A stretch of DNA of 25,494 nucleotides from Ectocarpus siliculosus (lineage: Eukaryota > Sar > Phaeophyceae > Ectocarpales > Ectocarpaceae), in NCBI GenBank assembly GCA_000310025.1, contig FN649740.1, positions 5,143,361 through 5,168,854 on the forward strand, given 5' to 3'. The notes beneath the pieces are model-generated. The model was not told the origin of the DNA and made no database searches. It was given only the letters and a program-made list of their open reading frames with translations. The translations under genes were made by a program, and so were the position numbers. Of the stretch, positions 18,601 to 25,494 are shown piece by piece (position 1 is the first letter of the stretch; each line of letters opens with the position of its first letter).

Positions 18601-20718
18601 GCCTACGGTAGGTTTCCACTGGGCAGCCGTAAAATCGACCGGCCACGAGGGCCAATCTCGAAACGGCCACGCTCAAACGGAAACCCGGTCGGTGGCGGTT
18701 CTTCGGGTTGGGGCCGGGGGGGGGAGGGGGACGCGAGAGAATGAGTAACGCGGCAAAGCCGAAGGCGGTGTCTGTTGGTGTGCTGTGGTTTGGTCTTGCA
18801 CGTCCCTCCCGTGTCGACATTCACTGGGAAAAATCAACGTTTTCGGACAACGAAGGAGCTGCCGGCAATACCGCGAAACGGAATCTTGGCAGCTAGCTAA
18901 TCGCTGTCTTTTGGGGAAGGACGTGCTGTTGGTATATATATAATACAACAGACGAATATTGTTCTTTCGCACATTTCGGAGAGAACTGGAACTGAGGAAT
19001 AATGTATTTGCTCTCATTTCTGTTGAATAGAAAAATTGTTACGAAGATCTATCCGCTTGAATTGGGCGCTAAGGCGACCTGGGGATTGTCCTTGCTCGGC
19101 GATGATTGGATGATTTGCCAAAGGACCCCACTATTTCTGCCCCGCTCTTCTATTGGTACGAGGGGGAACACAGATGTACGCAGGCTGTAATGTAGTCAGC
19201 GGTCGCAGCAGTCCCGAATTCGCCTGCCGTACTCACGCCGCCAAATCCTCAACGCCAGCAGCATTAAGGAATAATAAATACACACACAGAAAGACTACCC
19301 ATTCGAGATATACCCACAGTCGAACGGGATGTGGTGGAGTCTTTCCAGTGAGTGGGGGAAAACCGGCTGGGTACTGGACTTATTTCGAGTCTTTTTAAGT
19401 CTATGCACTGATGATTTATATCAGTGTTGCCAGCTGGTGCTAAGGACAAAAACATCTGTATAGGTAACTTACATTTTACAATACATCCCCTGTAGTTCTC
19501 TACTGGGTCAACGACAAAGTATCGGGGAGAATCCCTTCGTTGTGTCGTGTATTAAGGAATAATAAACACACACACAGAAACGCGTATTATAAAATGCAAC
19601 CTTCACAGCAGTGTGAAACGGTGTACAGAGAGAAATCTAGCAGCCACACGTTTCTTCTTGACACCTTCGTTGGTACTTCCATTTGGGGCACACAGTCTTC
19701 GCTACTGCTGTACATATGTCTACCGAGTTCACGTGCGGTTTGGTGCATCTCAGCGGTTTTCTTGCTGAACGCTGAAACTCGTTCGAATCACGCGCGCATA
19801 TAATATTTCAATCTATTGGCGCAGGTACACAGCAGTCTTGTGAACCAAGTGTTGAAGCTACTACTGCTGTACACATGTATGTTTCAGCGCGGTCTAAACG
19901 ACTAAACGACCACTTTTCCGATCCTTTGGGGTAGGTTCCTACGAGCTTATCGACAGATACCGGCGTCCTAGTGAGTTGCCGATCATTCATCGGAACATGC
20001 CGTAGCATAAAGCGCCGGTAGGCAGAGGCGTCTACGCATGCACGTACATACATACGCGCGTTGTATGCATACCCCTAGCATCAAGCGGTATACAGTACCT
20101 CACGGCCGCTTGGAGCCAGGCTTTGATGCAACCACCTTCCCACCACCACTGGCAACAAAAGCAACAGAGAGGCAACGTGTGGGCAGTTCTAGGCCACCAC
20201 GCGCACGCGGCAAATCAGCAAGCCACCCGCATGAGTGCCTCGCGACTGCTGTGGTGTAACAGCTACAGCAGAGGCAGGCCAGCTGGCGACTGCCCGTGTG
20301 TCCACAATTTTTTGAGTGGCCTTGAACGGATGAGTTGGAAAAGTACGATCCGCGTTGATGATGCGTCCACCATCCACATCATTGTTGCAATGACGATCAA
20401 AAGTAAAATATGTCGGAGACGGCCACACTAGAGAGAGAATGCACTGACCTCCAGCAAGCCGTACAGGAGGGCCTCCGGTTGGCTCTGCTTCAGCTCGTTG
20501 AACGCCTGCTCCGCGCGGTTGCGCGCACTATTGTCTGCGGACGTGAGCGCGTGGAGCAGGGACACCACGATCGGTGCTGCGGCCTCGTTGACATTCGTCA
20601 CCCCGGCGGCCGCGGCCGCCGCCGCCGCCGCCGCTGCCCCTGCCTCTCTCGCCTGCTTCGCTGCATCCCCCTGTGGCCCTGGCGATCCTTGGCCCGCTTC
20701 GTCGCAAGGAGACGTCAT
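4465..20718 (-). CDS. IPO5: Importin-5-like nuclear transport receptor (karyopherin beta-3), complete, 25 coding exons
   Basis: Importin-beta superfamily HEAT-repeat receptor that carries cargo through the nuclear pore and is unloaded by RanGTP. Exons, in transcription order: 20449-20718, 17783-18028, 16607-17186, 15653-15795, 15023-15244, 14632-14697, 14145-14295, 13659-13805, 13200-13371, 12545-12680, 11929-12023, 11538-11651, 10997-11072, 10555-10653, 10177-10257, 9806-9885, 9143-9197, 8555-8708, 7978-8169, 7498-7652, 6502-6624, 6090-6195, 5630-5820, 5091-5204, 4465-4692. All junctions are GT-AG and phase-compatible, giving 3,996 nt (1,331 aa plus TGA). Animal IPO5 is about 1,100 aa; the excess is mostly low-complexity insertions in exons 1 and 3. 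Family-diagnostic stretches include QEQRLLRGKTLECVSLVG (exon 11) and EEQATACQM (exon 15). Acidic segments in exons 6, 14 and 19 sit where animal IPO5 has acidic loops. The identification rests on colinear similarity recalled from the family; no alignment was run. Confidence 0.94.
5091..5204 (-). CDS. IPO5: IPO5 exon 24
   Basis: Encodes EQLCRLLTASSSLADARAIL followed by GSRLERLPLALAALAE, matching [32 protein letters not shown]. The acceptor is gcttcag and the donor GAG|gtgcgg, both phase 0. Confidence 0.9.
5630..5820 (-). CDS. IPO5: IPO5 exon 23
   Basis: Contains TDNAVSALGNLLEA and WGVWLGYMPLRADDEEAEK, matching the family's TENCISAVGKIMKF and LPHWLSWLPLHEDKEEA. The acceptor is ttaacag (phase 1) and the donor AAG|gtgggg (phase 0). 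Confidence 0.94.
5989..6066. repeat. AAC/GAC trinucleotide tract in IPO5 intron 22
   Basis: Interrupted AAC and AACAAA units pass into about six GAC units and then degenerate GAC/GAA repeats, ending 24 bp from the exon 22 donor. Confidence 0.85.
6090..6195 (-). CDS. IPO5: IPO5 exon 22
   Basis: Encodes VGVSAATYGPGFAPFSGQAL followed by KVLVEVILRP, matching [30 protein letters not shown]. The acceptor is gcaccag (phase 0) and the donor CCAG|gtgggt (phase 1). Confidence 0.88.
6502..6624 (-). CDS. IPO5: IPO5 exon 21
   Basis: Encodes HVLDHALEFANPATCVILPS and PLLLEACTDQAPSVSL, matching [37 protein letters not shown]. The acceptor tttttcag follows a T-tract; the donor is gtgaga. Both phase 0. Confidence 0.9.
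6625..7497 (-). other. IPO5 intron 20 (873 bp)
   Basis: Bounded by exon 20 donor gtatgt and exon 21 acceptor tttttcag. I see no gene, RNA or repeat family in it beyond A-rich runs. Confidence 0.8.
7498..7652 (-). CDS. IPO5: IPO5 exon 20
   Basis: Encodes LLGFLFKTHGEAFFPAFEEL and LLPSVLEMARPDSLPEDRK, matching [27 protein letters not shown]. The acceptor is tttccag (phase 1) and the donor AAAG|gtatgt (phase 0). Confidence 0.92.
7978..8169 (-). CDS. IPO5: IPO5 exon 19 (basic/acidic linker)
   Basis: Encodes LNEDQSRVLARAALGCLGQS, an Arg-rich stretch, then ASEDWDEEEEERAQAAG. The order matches the family's [20 protein letters not shown] followed by QVKRQDEDYDEQVEESL. The acceptor is tccag and the donor GCCG|gtgagg, phase 1 at both ends. 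Confidence 0.85.
8555..8708 (-). CDS. IPO5: IPO5 exon 18
   Basis: Encodes QLLEFCLGRLVESLDKEEDA and LLMTAAQACKRCVYYAC. The right edge (cttcag acceptor) is firm. The left edge is chosen at GAAG|gtgcgg (phase 1), because the better-looking donor TGC|gtgaga at 8578-8579 (phase 0) would put exon 19 out of frame. The extra nine or so residues have no family support that I can recall. Confidence 0.7.
9143..9197 (-). CDS. IPO5: IPO5 exon 17
   Basis: A short exon reading FCMAAMPELVRACGKAA, equivalent to AAAESMPLLLECA. Two donors are possible. GCG|gtaatg at 9141-9142 (used here, phase 0) keeps exon 18 in frame. CCAG|gtgaca, 10 nt further on, would shift it. Confidence 0.8.
9267..9295. repeat. GTT microsatellite in IPO5 intron 16
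   Basis: About nine GTT units on the plus strand (AAC on the sense strand). Confidence 0.9.
9806..9885 (-). CDS. IPO5: IPO5 exon 16
   Basis: Encodes EHFLPYVEAVAGQLARLVNS and then SPHDDVR, matching [25 protein letters not shown]. The acceptor is tctcag (phase 0) and the donor GTCCG|gtaagc (phase 2). Confidence 0.92.
10177..10257 (-). CDS. IPO5: IPO5 exon 15
   Basis: Encodes TWALEEQATACQMILLLAEA, matching the family's [21 protein letters not shown] almost residue for residue. The acceptor is tttttag and the donor CAG|gtcggt, both phase 0. Confidence 0.93.
10461..10535. repeat. TGACAGT interspersed direct repeats in IPO5 intron 14
   Basis: TGACAGT at 10461-10467, 10484-10490, 10506-10512 and 10518-10524, plus CCACAGT at 10529-10535, with GTGACG and GTCAC variants between them. 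Spacing is 23, 22, 12 and 11 bp. The tract ends about 20 bp from the exon 14 donor. Confidence 0.7.
10555..10653 (-). CDS. IPO5: IPO5 exon 14 (acidic linker)
   Basis: An Asp/Glu-rich linker with SDEADVDELDSDVD and then CMEGLDGE. It sits where the family has a D/E-rich linker between HEAT repeats. The acceptor is caacag and the donor GAG|gtgaga, both phase 0. Confidence 0.88.
10997..11072 (-). CDS. IPO5: IPO5 exon 13
   Basis: A short exon encoding CLGPDFVPYLPLVMPPLLAA, matching [21 protein letters not shown] in the family. The acceptor is gctgcag (phase 2) and the donor AAC|gtgagt (phase 0). Confidence 0.92.
11538..11651 (-). CDS. IPO5: IPO5 exon 12
   Basis: Encodes VDALSVMQLMVQAQ and DDDDPTRVYMLRAWVRI, matching ASDVMQLLLKTQ and EDDDPQISYMISAWARM of animal IPO5. 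The acceptor is cgtcag and the donor CTG|gtgagt. Phase 2 at both ends. Confidence 0.93.
11929..12023 (-). CDS. IPO5: IPO5 exon 11 (family signature)
   Basis: Carries QEQRLLRGKTLECVSLVG and GATAGKER, the most diagnostic IPO5 segment (animal form LRLLRGKTIECISLIG). It separates this protein from other importin-beta classes. The acceptor is tttttcag and the donor GAGAG|gtaggc, phase 2. Confidence 0.95.
12028..12072. repeat. GA/A-rich tract beside the IPO5 exon 11 acceptor
   Basis: Interrupted GAGA and poly-A on the plus strand, hence a long polypyrimidine tract on the sense strand immediately upstream of exon 11. Confidence 0.8.
12545..12680 (-). CDS. IPO5: IPO5 exon 10
   Basis: Contains VMVQEAAVALVSAAAEAAED and then EDFGRFYDVVMPFLLQ, matching family [30 protein letters not shown]. 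The acceptor is ctttcag (phase 2) and the donor CAG|gttggt (phase 0). Confidence 0.93.
12737..12798. repeat. GAGACA microsatellite-like tract in IPO5 intron 9
   Basis: Repeated AGAGACAGAG units on the plus strand, CT-rich in the sense transcript, about 60 bp from the exon 10 acceptor. Confidence 0.8.
13040..13080. repeat. Perfect 11-bp inverted repeat in IPO5 intron 9
   Basis: TACAAGAGGGT (13040-13050) and ACCCTCTTGTA (13070-13080) with a 19-bp loop. A further CAAGAGGGTCC copy is near 13104-13114, so the motif is also repeated directly. Confidence 0.75.
13200..13371 (-). CDS. IPO5: IPO5 exon 9
   Basis: Encodes EVIVPALLACID and CPRVLHRALLTLAVVVEACP, corresponding to the family HEAT repeat with VQAHAAAALINFTEDCP. 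The acceptor is gaccag (phase 1) and the donor GAGAG|gtatgc (phase 2). Confidence 0.9.
13659..13805 (-). CDS. IPO5: IPO5 exon 8
   Basis: Contains LLPFIACSRPRVQHASLWAL followed by ERMAEDQSPG, matching [27 protein letters not shown] of the family. The acceptor gcaacag keeps phase 1. The donor is CCCAG|gtttgg, phase 1. The C-rich (plus-strand G-rich) tract beside the acceptor serves as the pyrimidine tract. Confidence 0.9.
14145..14295 (-). CDS. IPO5: IPO5 exon 7
   Basis: Encodes an ALxRVARALG helix and then WQQQHAALSALGILAD, matching the family's WKYRHAGLMALSAIGEG. The acceptor has a pure pyrimidine tract (ttttttttcag). The donor is GACG|gtaaga, phase 1. Confidence 0.92.
14632..14697 (-). CDS. 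IPO5: IPO5 exon 6 (acidic segment)
   Basis: A 22-codon micro-exon with the acidic sequence GETEEEDSVEDNVCE. It falls where animal IPO5 has the acidic stretch after the MMVDLEED motif. The acceptor is cgtcag and the donor GAG|gtgaca, both phase 0. Confidence 0.85.
15023..15244 (-). CDS. IPO5: IPO5 exon 5
   Basis: Contains ETSVRHLALEFLVSIVEASP followed by AMCRK, equivalent to the family segment [22 protein letters not shown]. A Gly/Met-rich loop interrupts the repeat before FATSVIPVCFSMMAELP. The acceptor is catcag and the donor gtgaga, both phase 0. The acceptor lies only 64 bp from the assembly gap in intron 4. Confidence 0.9.
15282..15434. other. Assembly gap bounded by poly-G
   Basis: A run of 100 N at 15309-15408, a conventional size for a gap of unknown length. 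It is flanked on the left by about 21 G (15282-15302) and on the right by G runs at 15409-15434 broken by one T. It lies inside IPO5 intron 4, so no exon need be lost. Confidence 0.95.
15584..15615. repeat. TC microsatellite in IPO5 intron 4
   Basis: About 16 uninterrupted TC units, close to a CA run (15639-15652) that abuts the exon 4 donor. Confidence 0.9.
15653..15795 (-). CDS. IPO5: IPO5 exon 4
   Basis: Contains ETLELVVELAEVCPAFLRPR, matching the family's LVEIADTVPKYLRPH. The acceptor ttgtacag was preferred over the nearer tttctag because only it keeps the phase-1 reading frame of exon 3. The donor is CAG|gtgtgt at the edge of a GT microsatellite, phase 0. Confidence 0.85.
15796..16606 (-). 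other. IPO5 intron 3 (811 bp)
   Basis: No recognisable content. The long minus-strand frame of exon 3 stays open some way past the donor, but that part lacks importin similarity. Confidence 0.8.
16607..17186 (-). CDS. IPO5: IPO5 exon 3 with low-complexity insertion
   Basis: Residues 173-366. It opens with VGDLVGELGRAVLDEDGPEG, matching the family segment ending LIDEDGNNQWPE. A long Ser/Thr/Ala/Asn-rich stretch follows (about residues 204-250), with no counterpart that I recall in animal IPO5. It ends with the HEAT helix SFSTCLPHLLQAIQ. The acceptor is tgtag. The donor splits a Gly/Ala codon (CAAG|gtgact, phase 1). Confidence 0.9.
17783..18028 (-). CDS. IPO5: IPO5 exon 2
   Basis: Residues 91-172, phase 0 to phase 0. 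The acceptor is gccgcag and the donor gtaagc. The segment HVRGLAAVLLRRALLVEEPT is the conserved importin helix that follows the first HEAT pair (animal form AAVLLRRLL). A Gly/Ser-rich loop follows, then QRELQACLLQILSDEGDASV. Confidence 0.92.
19263..19378 (-). repeat. Dispersed repeat, inverted full copy in IPO5 intron 1
   Basis: Begins ATTAAGGAATAATAAATAC and contains GACTACCCATTCGAGATATA and AAAACCGGCTGG. It is the reverse complement of 2227-2350 with few changes and extends about 10 bp further on the CCGGCTGG side. Confidence 0.8.
19551..19580 (-). repeat. Dispersed repeat, 30-bp end fragment
   Basis: ATTAAGGAATAATAAACACA followed by CACACAGAAA matches the first 30 bp of the copy at 19263. 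Similarity then stops abruptly, so this is a truncated copy. Confidence 0.65.
20449..20718 (-). CDS. IPO5: IPO5 exon 1 (N-terminus, first HEAT repeat)
   Basis: Encodes residues 1-90. A low-complexity leader with about ten consecutive Ala precedes the importin N-terminal helix pair VVSLLHALTSADNSARNRAE. The ATG at 20716-20718 is chosen because the next in-frame start-like codon upstream (20781) is TTG. The donor after GAG reads gtcagt, phase 0. An AG acceptor-like site (cttgcag) just above 20782 leaves room for a 5'UTR intron or an upstream exon, so the start is less certain than the rest. Confidence 0.8.
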
Positions 20719-21633
20719 GCTCCCTCGAAAAAGCGTGGCTCTGCCTGATGATTGCCCAGTCCTGCCTTGTTGGATGTCCAACCTGCAAGCTAGTTAGTTG
20801 CGCGCGCGTCGCATACGAAGAAACGCTGTTGGTTTGAAATTCTGAGGCGTTCTCTTTCAAGTCACGTAGCCCCCTCTGCCCCCGCTTTGTTTATGTACTG
20901 TCCACTTCGCGTCTCCCCCCACGATCCACTCTCTTCGCTACCGCTGTACGCTGCTATTCTCAAGATCAGATCACGAAGCGCAGTAGGGTTCGGCTTGCCA
21001 AAGACGCCGAGTGTTTTTCTCAAGCTCTGAAGGTGAGGGTTCTAATGGTCTGACGAGATTGGACCCACCATGAGCATGCTACCGAGTTTACACCCCACCG
21101 ATATTCTCAGTTGTTGATGCTGCGGTACAGCCACTGCCGTCGTGCATTAGGATTGCAAGCAGTAGATATTCGCTACCCCTTTGGGCAGGTTTTCAAAGCT
21201 CGCTTACTCCTCCGCAGAAAAATTGGCCATGGTGCAAAAAATTGATGGAGATGGAACAACCGTCTTTTCGATAAACTTTCCGATAGCATATCGTTTGATT
21301 TCCTCGTCCTCGTGGGGTAGTCGCCGGTGGGTGAAGGGTGTGGTATCTTACGCAACCGGTGGAAGACACTACTATTTACTGTACTGCTGTACACGCCAAC
21401 TTACCTACTGTATCTTCGATTCAAGCCGCTCTGAATATCTACACTGACGAGAACCCCAAGACTGAAGACTTTCAGCAAAGAGAGGCATGCATTACACCAG
21501 GGAAGAGCACCGCGCAGCTATAAAGAGAGCAACTTGCATCCATGTCTTGAAGGCCAATTTGAATCATACCTCTCATGTCAATGTTGTACTTCTAATATGT
21601 GCATACTCTACATACATGTAGGCGAAGCATTGT

Positions 21634-21894
21634 CTATGTACTCAGGTCTGAAAAACGAGCTTGTCTGTAAATGTGGATGGCTCGTGAGTATGGTCTGTTG
21701 ATCCTGCATTCTGCTGTGCAACCTTCATGGGCAAAAGTGGTGGAACTTGTGTAATCGGGCATGTTCGCGCTTTCAGCCACGGGGGAATTGCAAGTCGGAA
21801 TGCACCCACCCTGCCGTACGTTGCAAAAGGCGTCCACGTAAACTTTACAAGTAGAGGGAGTGCTTACCTCGCAAGAGGTGCGGGTAGGGTTTGA
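21634..21894 (-). CDS. Hypothetical cysteine-rich open frame
   Basis: Open from the TAA at 21895-21897 to TAG at 21634-21636 with no early ATG, so if real it is an exon. Seven Cys fall in about 60 residues, including VDAFCNVRQGGCIPTCN and HEGCTAECR. Possibly downstream of the signal-like frame at 22038-22247. No family recognised. A phase-consistent junction was not convincingly found. Confidence 0.2.
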   Translation of the reverse strand, partial: SNPTRTSCEVSTPSTCKVYVDAFCNVRQGGCIPTCNSPVAESANMPDYTSSTTFAHEGCTAECRINRPYSRAIHIYRQARFSDLST

Positions 21895-22037
21895 TTACTC
21901 ATCGTTTCGGAATGGAGGACATCATGCATCTATTGGGTTGAGGCACGAAACCAGCTTCGGCTTCCGACTGCATTTCGAGTGTCAGACAACCTCAGCGACG
22001 GCGATTACGCGCGGACGGGGAATAGGAGGGGGTGACA

Positions 22038-22247
22038 TCAACGATTCCCCCGAAAATCCCATCGGGTACATGCGTGTGGGTGCTGCCACCACGTTCCATT
22101 TGGATCTACAATGTTGGTGCCGGCTGCATGAGACGTTTTCCTCTGGGTTCTTGTGGCATCAGTAACACCCTCCGTCCGCACTCCACCAGCAACAGCGCCA
22201 GTGAGCAGGAGGAGAAGGAGGCTAGGAACGGGACCTGGACCTGACAT
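22038..22247 (-). CDS. Hypothetical small ORF with signal-peptide-like start
   Basis: A 69-codon frame starts at 22247 with MSGPGPVPSLLLLLLTGAVA followed by GGVRTEG, a good match to a short secretion signal with an Ala-x-Ala-type cleavage site. The rest is polar (NIVDPNGTWWQHPHACTRW). It could be the first exon of a minus-strand secreted protein. The same bases also lie in longer frames on both strands, so coding status is doubtful. Confidence 0.25.
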   Translation of the reverse strand: MSGPGPVPSLLLLLLTGAVAGGVRTEGVTDATRTQRKTSHAAGTNIVDPNGTWWQHPHACTRWDFRGNR

Positions 22248-22674
22248 TTTTGGTGCAGCAACATGTCGTATTGAGAACAAGGTGGCAGAGGCGGGAGGGG
22301 TTTCTGGTCGGCAAGGCGTGTGCGATGAGCGGGCGCCGGGGGGAAGCGGATAGGGGAGGAAAGCTGAGGTATTAACAAGAGCGTTGTCGATCGAAGTTTC
22401 GACAACCCTGCGGTCGATTGCGCCCCCCGCAGGCCCACAAGTACGATGTTGGGCTGTTGGGCGACGGCAAAGCACAGAATACGCGCTATCGAAGCGCGTC
22501 TTTTGGAAACAGGGACTGATGGTAGAGTTCGAGGATCATCTGGAATGAAGCTCATGATCCTCCCCGCCGCTCGCCCATTACGTGTGCACCTACATACACC
22601 CACAGGACGGTTTCCACGTTTCCACCACCGTACCGCACGCTGTTGTCGAAACCGAATACAGTTTGGGGGGCGTC

Positions 22675-22681
22675 TATAAAA
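22675..22681 (+). promoter_or_regulatory. TATA-like box upstream of TTLL1
   Basis: TATAAAA in a GC-rich surrounding. It is correctly oriented and 443 bp upstream of the first firm TTLL1 exon, and the TAGCGCCGGT cluster starts 12 bp downstream. A start site about 30 bp downstream would fall within that cluster. Functional status is inferred. Confidence 0.4.
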
Positions 22682-22692
22682 CGCCGCTTGGT

Positions 22693-22813
22693 TAGCGCCG
22701 GTGGCCTGTATAGCGCCGGTGCAATTGCTGGACACAGACTGAATCACCCAAGTCATTCCGAACATTGAATAGCGCCGGTCCCTCTGAATAGCGCCGGTCG
22801 ATGCATACCGGCG
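22693..22813 (+). promoter_or_regulatory. Cluster of TAGCGCCGGT motifs at the TTLL1 5' end
   Basis: Exact TAGCGCCGGT occurs at 22693-22702, 22711-22720, 22770-22779 and 22789-22798. The last two share a longer GAATAGCGCCGGTC core. The inverted core ATACCGGCG is at 22805-22813. That is five copies in 121 bp. One further core, AGCGCCGGT, lies at 20011-20019 in IPO5 intron 1. Spacing is irregular (18, 59, 19 bp), unlike a satellite. Possible transcription-factor sites; no known factor is assigned. Confidence 0.45.
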
Positions 22814-22837
22814 TTGGGGCCCACTACTTTATGCTGT

Positions 22838-22851
22838 ATGCAAAGAGAGCG
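22838..22851 (+). CDS. TTLL1: Candidate 14-nt start exon of TTLL1
   Basis: ATG CAA AGA GAG CG is followed by gtatgc, a reasonable donor. It ends in phase 2, exactly what the acceptor at 23124 needs, and would give MQRER before WKVDFEK. It lies downstream of the TATA-like box and motif cluster. A 14-nt match is easily found by chance, so this is a suggestion only. Confidence 0.2.
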
Positions 22852-23022
22852 GTATGCAGTGGGTAGTGCATTTTCGTCAAGGCGCATGTAGCAGCGTTTT
22901 TCTGGGTTCTGTAACAGTTGTTGAAACAACGTCCTTTCTTTTTGGTTTTTCGGTCTCGTTCTTGGCCTCTTCTCGACTTGGTCTCGCGTGGTGTTGATTC
23001 TCTTCTCTACCCTGCCTGCCTT

Positions 23023-23025
<3 letters not shown>

Positions 23026-23084
<59 letters not shown>
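23026..23084. repeat. CT microsatellite upstream of the TTLL1 first firm exon
   Basis: About 29 uninterrupted CT units ending 39 bp before the exon at 23124. In the transcript it would lie in the pyrimidine-tract region of that intron, or in the 5'UTR. Confidence 0.92.
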
Positions 23085-23089
<5 letters not shown>

Positions 23090-23123
23090 GTTTCTCGCGT
23101 GTGACCGATCGAAACCACACCAG

Positions 23124-25234
<2,111 letters not shown>

Positions 25235-25437
25235 TAGCGTGGCACGACAGCATTTGGACTCACGGGCGGGATATACATGGCACCACCAAGCTTGTGGAAG
25301 ATTTTCTTTTCGCGTTGTGTGCGCATTCTACTATAGGTTCTGGTCACAAGGTCCCGATCGAAGAGCCCCTACTCGCACTGAGTATGTACAGATATGCCGC
25401 TTTGGCGCCAGCCACGAGAAGATGACGCTGTATACCA

Positions 25438-25480
25438 CCCCCCCCCCCCCCCCCCCCCCTTAAAAAAACCCCGCCCCCCC
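25438..25480. repeat. Poly-C tracts at the right edge
   Basis: A run of about 22 C, then TTAAAAAAACCCCG, then another C run. This resembles the G/C homopolymers at the left edge and around the internal gap, suggesting a contig end at a hard-to-sequence tract. Confidence 0.85.
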
Positions 25481-25494
25481 CCCCCATTGGGCCG

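Larger units (their letters stand above)
18029..20448 (-). other. IPO5 intron 1 (2,420 bp), repeat-bearing
   Basis: By far the longest IPO5 intron. It holds the inverted dispersed repeat at 19263-19378, its fragment at 19551-19580, and a perfect 7-bp stem CACTGAT/ATCAGTG at 19406-19412/19420-19426. It also holds a poly-G stretch near 18714-18728 and two CTACTGCTGTACA copies near 19700 and 19860. No coding segment recognised. Confidence 0.8.
20719..22674. other. Intergenic region between divergent IPO5 and TTLL1
   Basis: Should contain the IPO5 promoter and 5'UTR (a GCGCGCGC-rich stretch near 20801-20811 and a GTTGGA/TCCAAC inverted repeat at 20769-20782). I see no recognised gene. Ambiguous ORFs lie at 21634-22247 and are listed separately. 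Confidence 0.6.

Noticed and set aside
20410-20748. Plus-strand 112-codon ORF opposite IPO5 exon 1
   Set aside because: An antisense shadow of the GC-rich Ala-coding exon; Arg-rich with no domain.
22106-22765. 219-codon minus-strand ORF upstream of TTLL1
   Set aside because: It runs across the TAGCGCCGGT cluster and TATA-like box, lacks any domain, and overlaps competing frames.

Overview
This is a nuclear eukaryotic window. It carries two recognisable, intron-rich protein genes in divergent (head-to-head) orientation, plus repeats. The two genes are a minus-strand importin-beta family receptor (importin-5 / karyopherin-beta-3 type, IPO5) and a plus-strand TTLL1-type tubulin polyglutamylase. 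The very high intron density (25 coding exons for about 1,330 residues), GT-AG introns of roughly 270-2,400 bp, many interrupted CT/GA, CAA/TTG and poly-G/C tracts, and a cilia-linked TTLL1 gene suggest a flagellated alga or protist. A brown alga or related stramenopile is my best guess. That assignment is inference; nothing here proves the lineage.

Layout. Positions 1-1890 are a satellite block with ~105-bp variant monomers nested in a ~1.2-kb higher-order unit, of which nearly two copies are visible. Positions 2177-2350 hold copies of a short dispersed repeat that reappears, inverted, at 19263-19378 and, diverged, at 24858-24950. Positions 2356-2640 may be the last exon of an unidentified minus-strand gene. 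Positions 2641-4464 are otherwise intergenic, with only weak ORFs. Positions 4465-20718 are IPO5, transcribed right to left. All 25 coding exons join in frame (3,996 nt including stop) once splice phases are matched. Intron 4 contains a 100-N assembly gap bounded by poly-G. Positions 20719-22674 are the intergenic space between the divergent genes, with a few ambiguous ORFs, one starting with a signal-peptide-like segment. Positions 22675-22813 combine a TATA-like box with five copies of TAGCGCCGGT or its inverted core. TTLL1 coding exons run from 23124 to 25203 and the gene leaves the window on the right.

The two named genes are not known to share a pathway. IPO5 imports cargo such as ribosomal proteins and histones through nuclear pores under Ran control. 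TTLL1 adds glutamate side chains to tubulin, mainly of cilia and flagella. The most interesting non-genic signals are the TAGCGCCGGT cluster at the TTLL1 promoter, the dispersed repeat family with a possible target-site duplication, and the higher-order satellite. I saw no prokaryotic-type system, CRISPR array, tRNA or rRNA.
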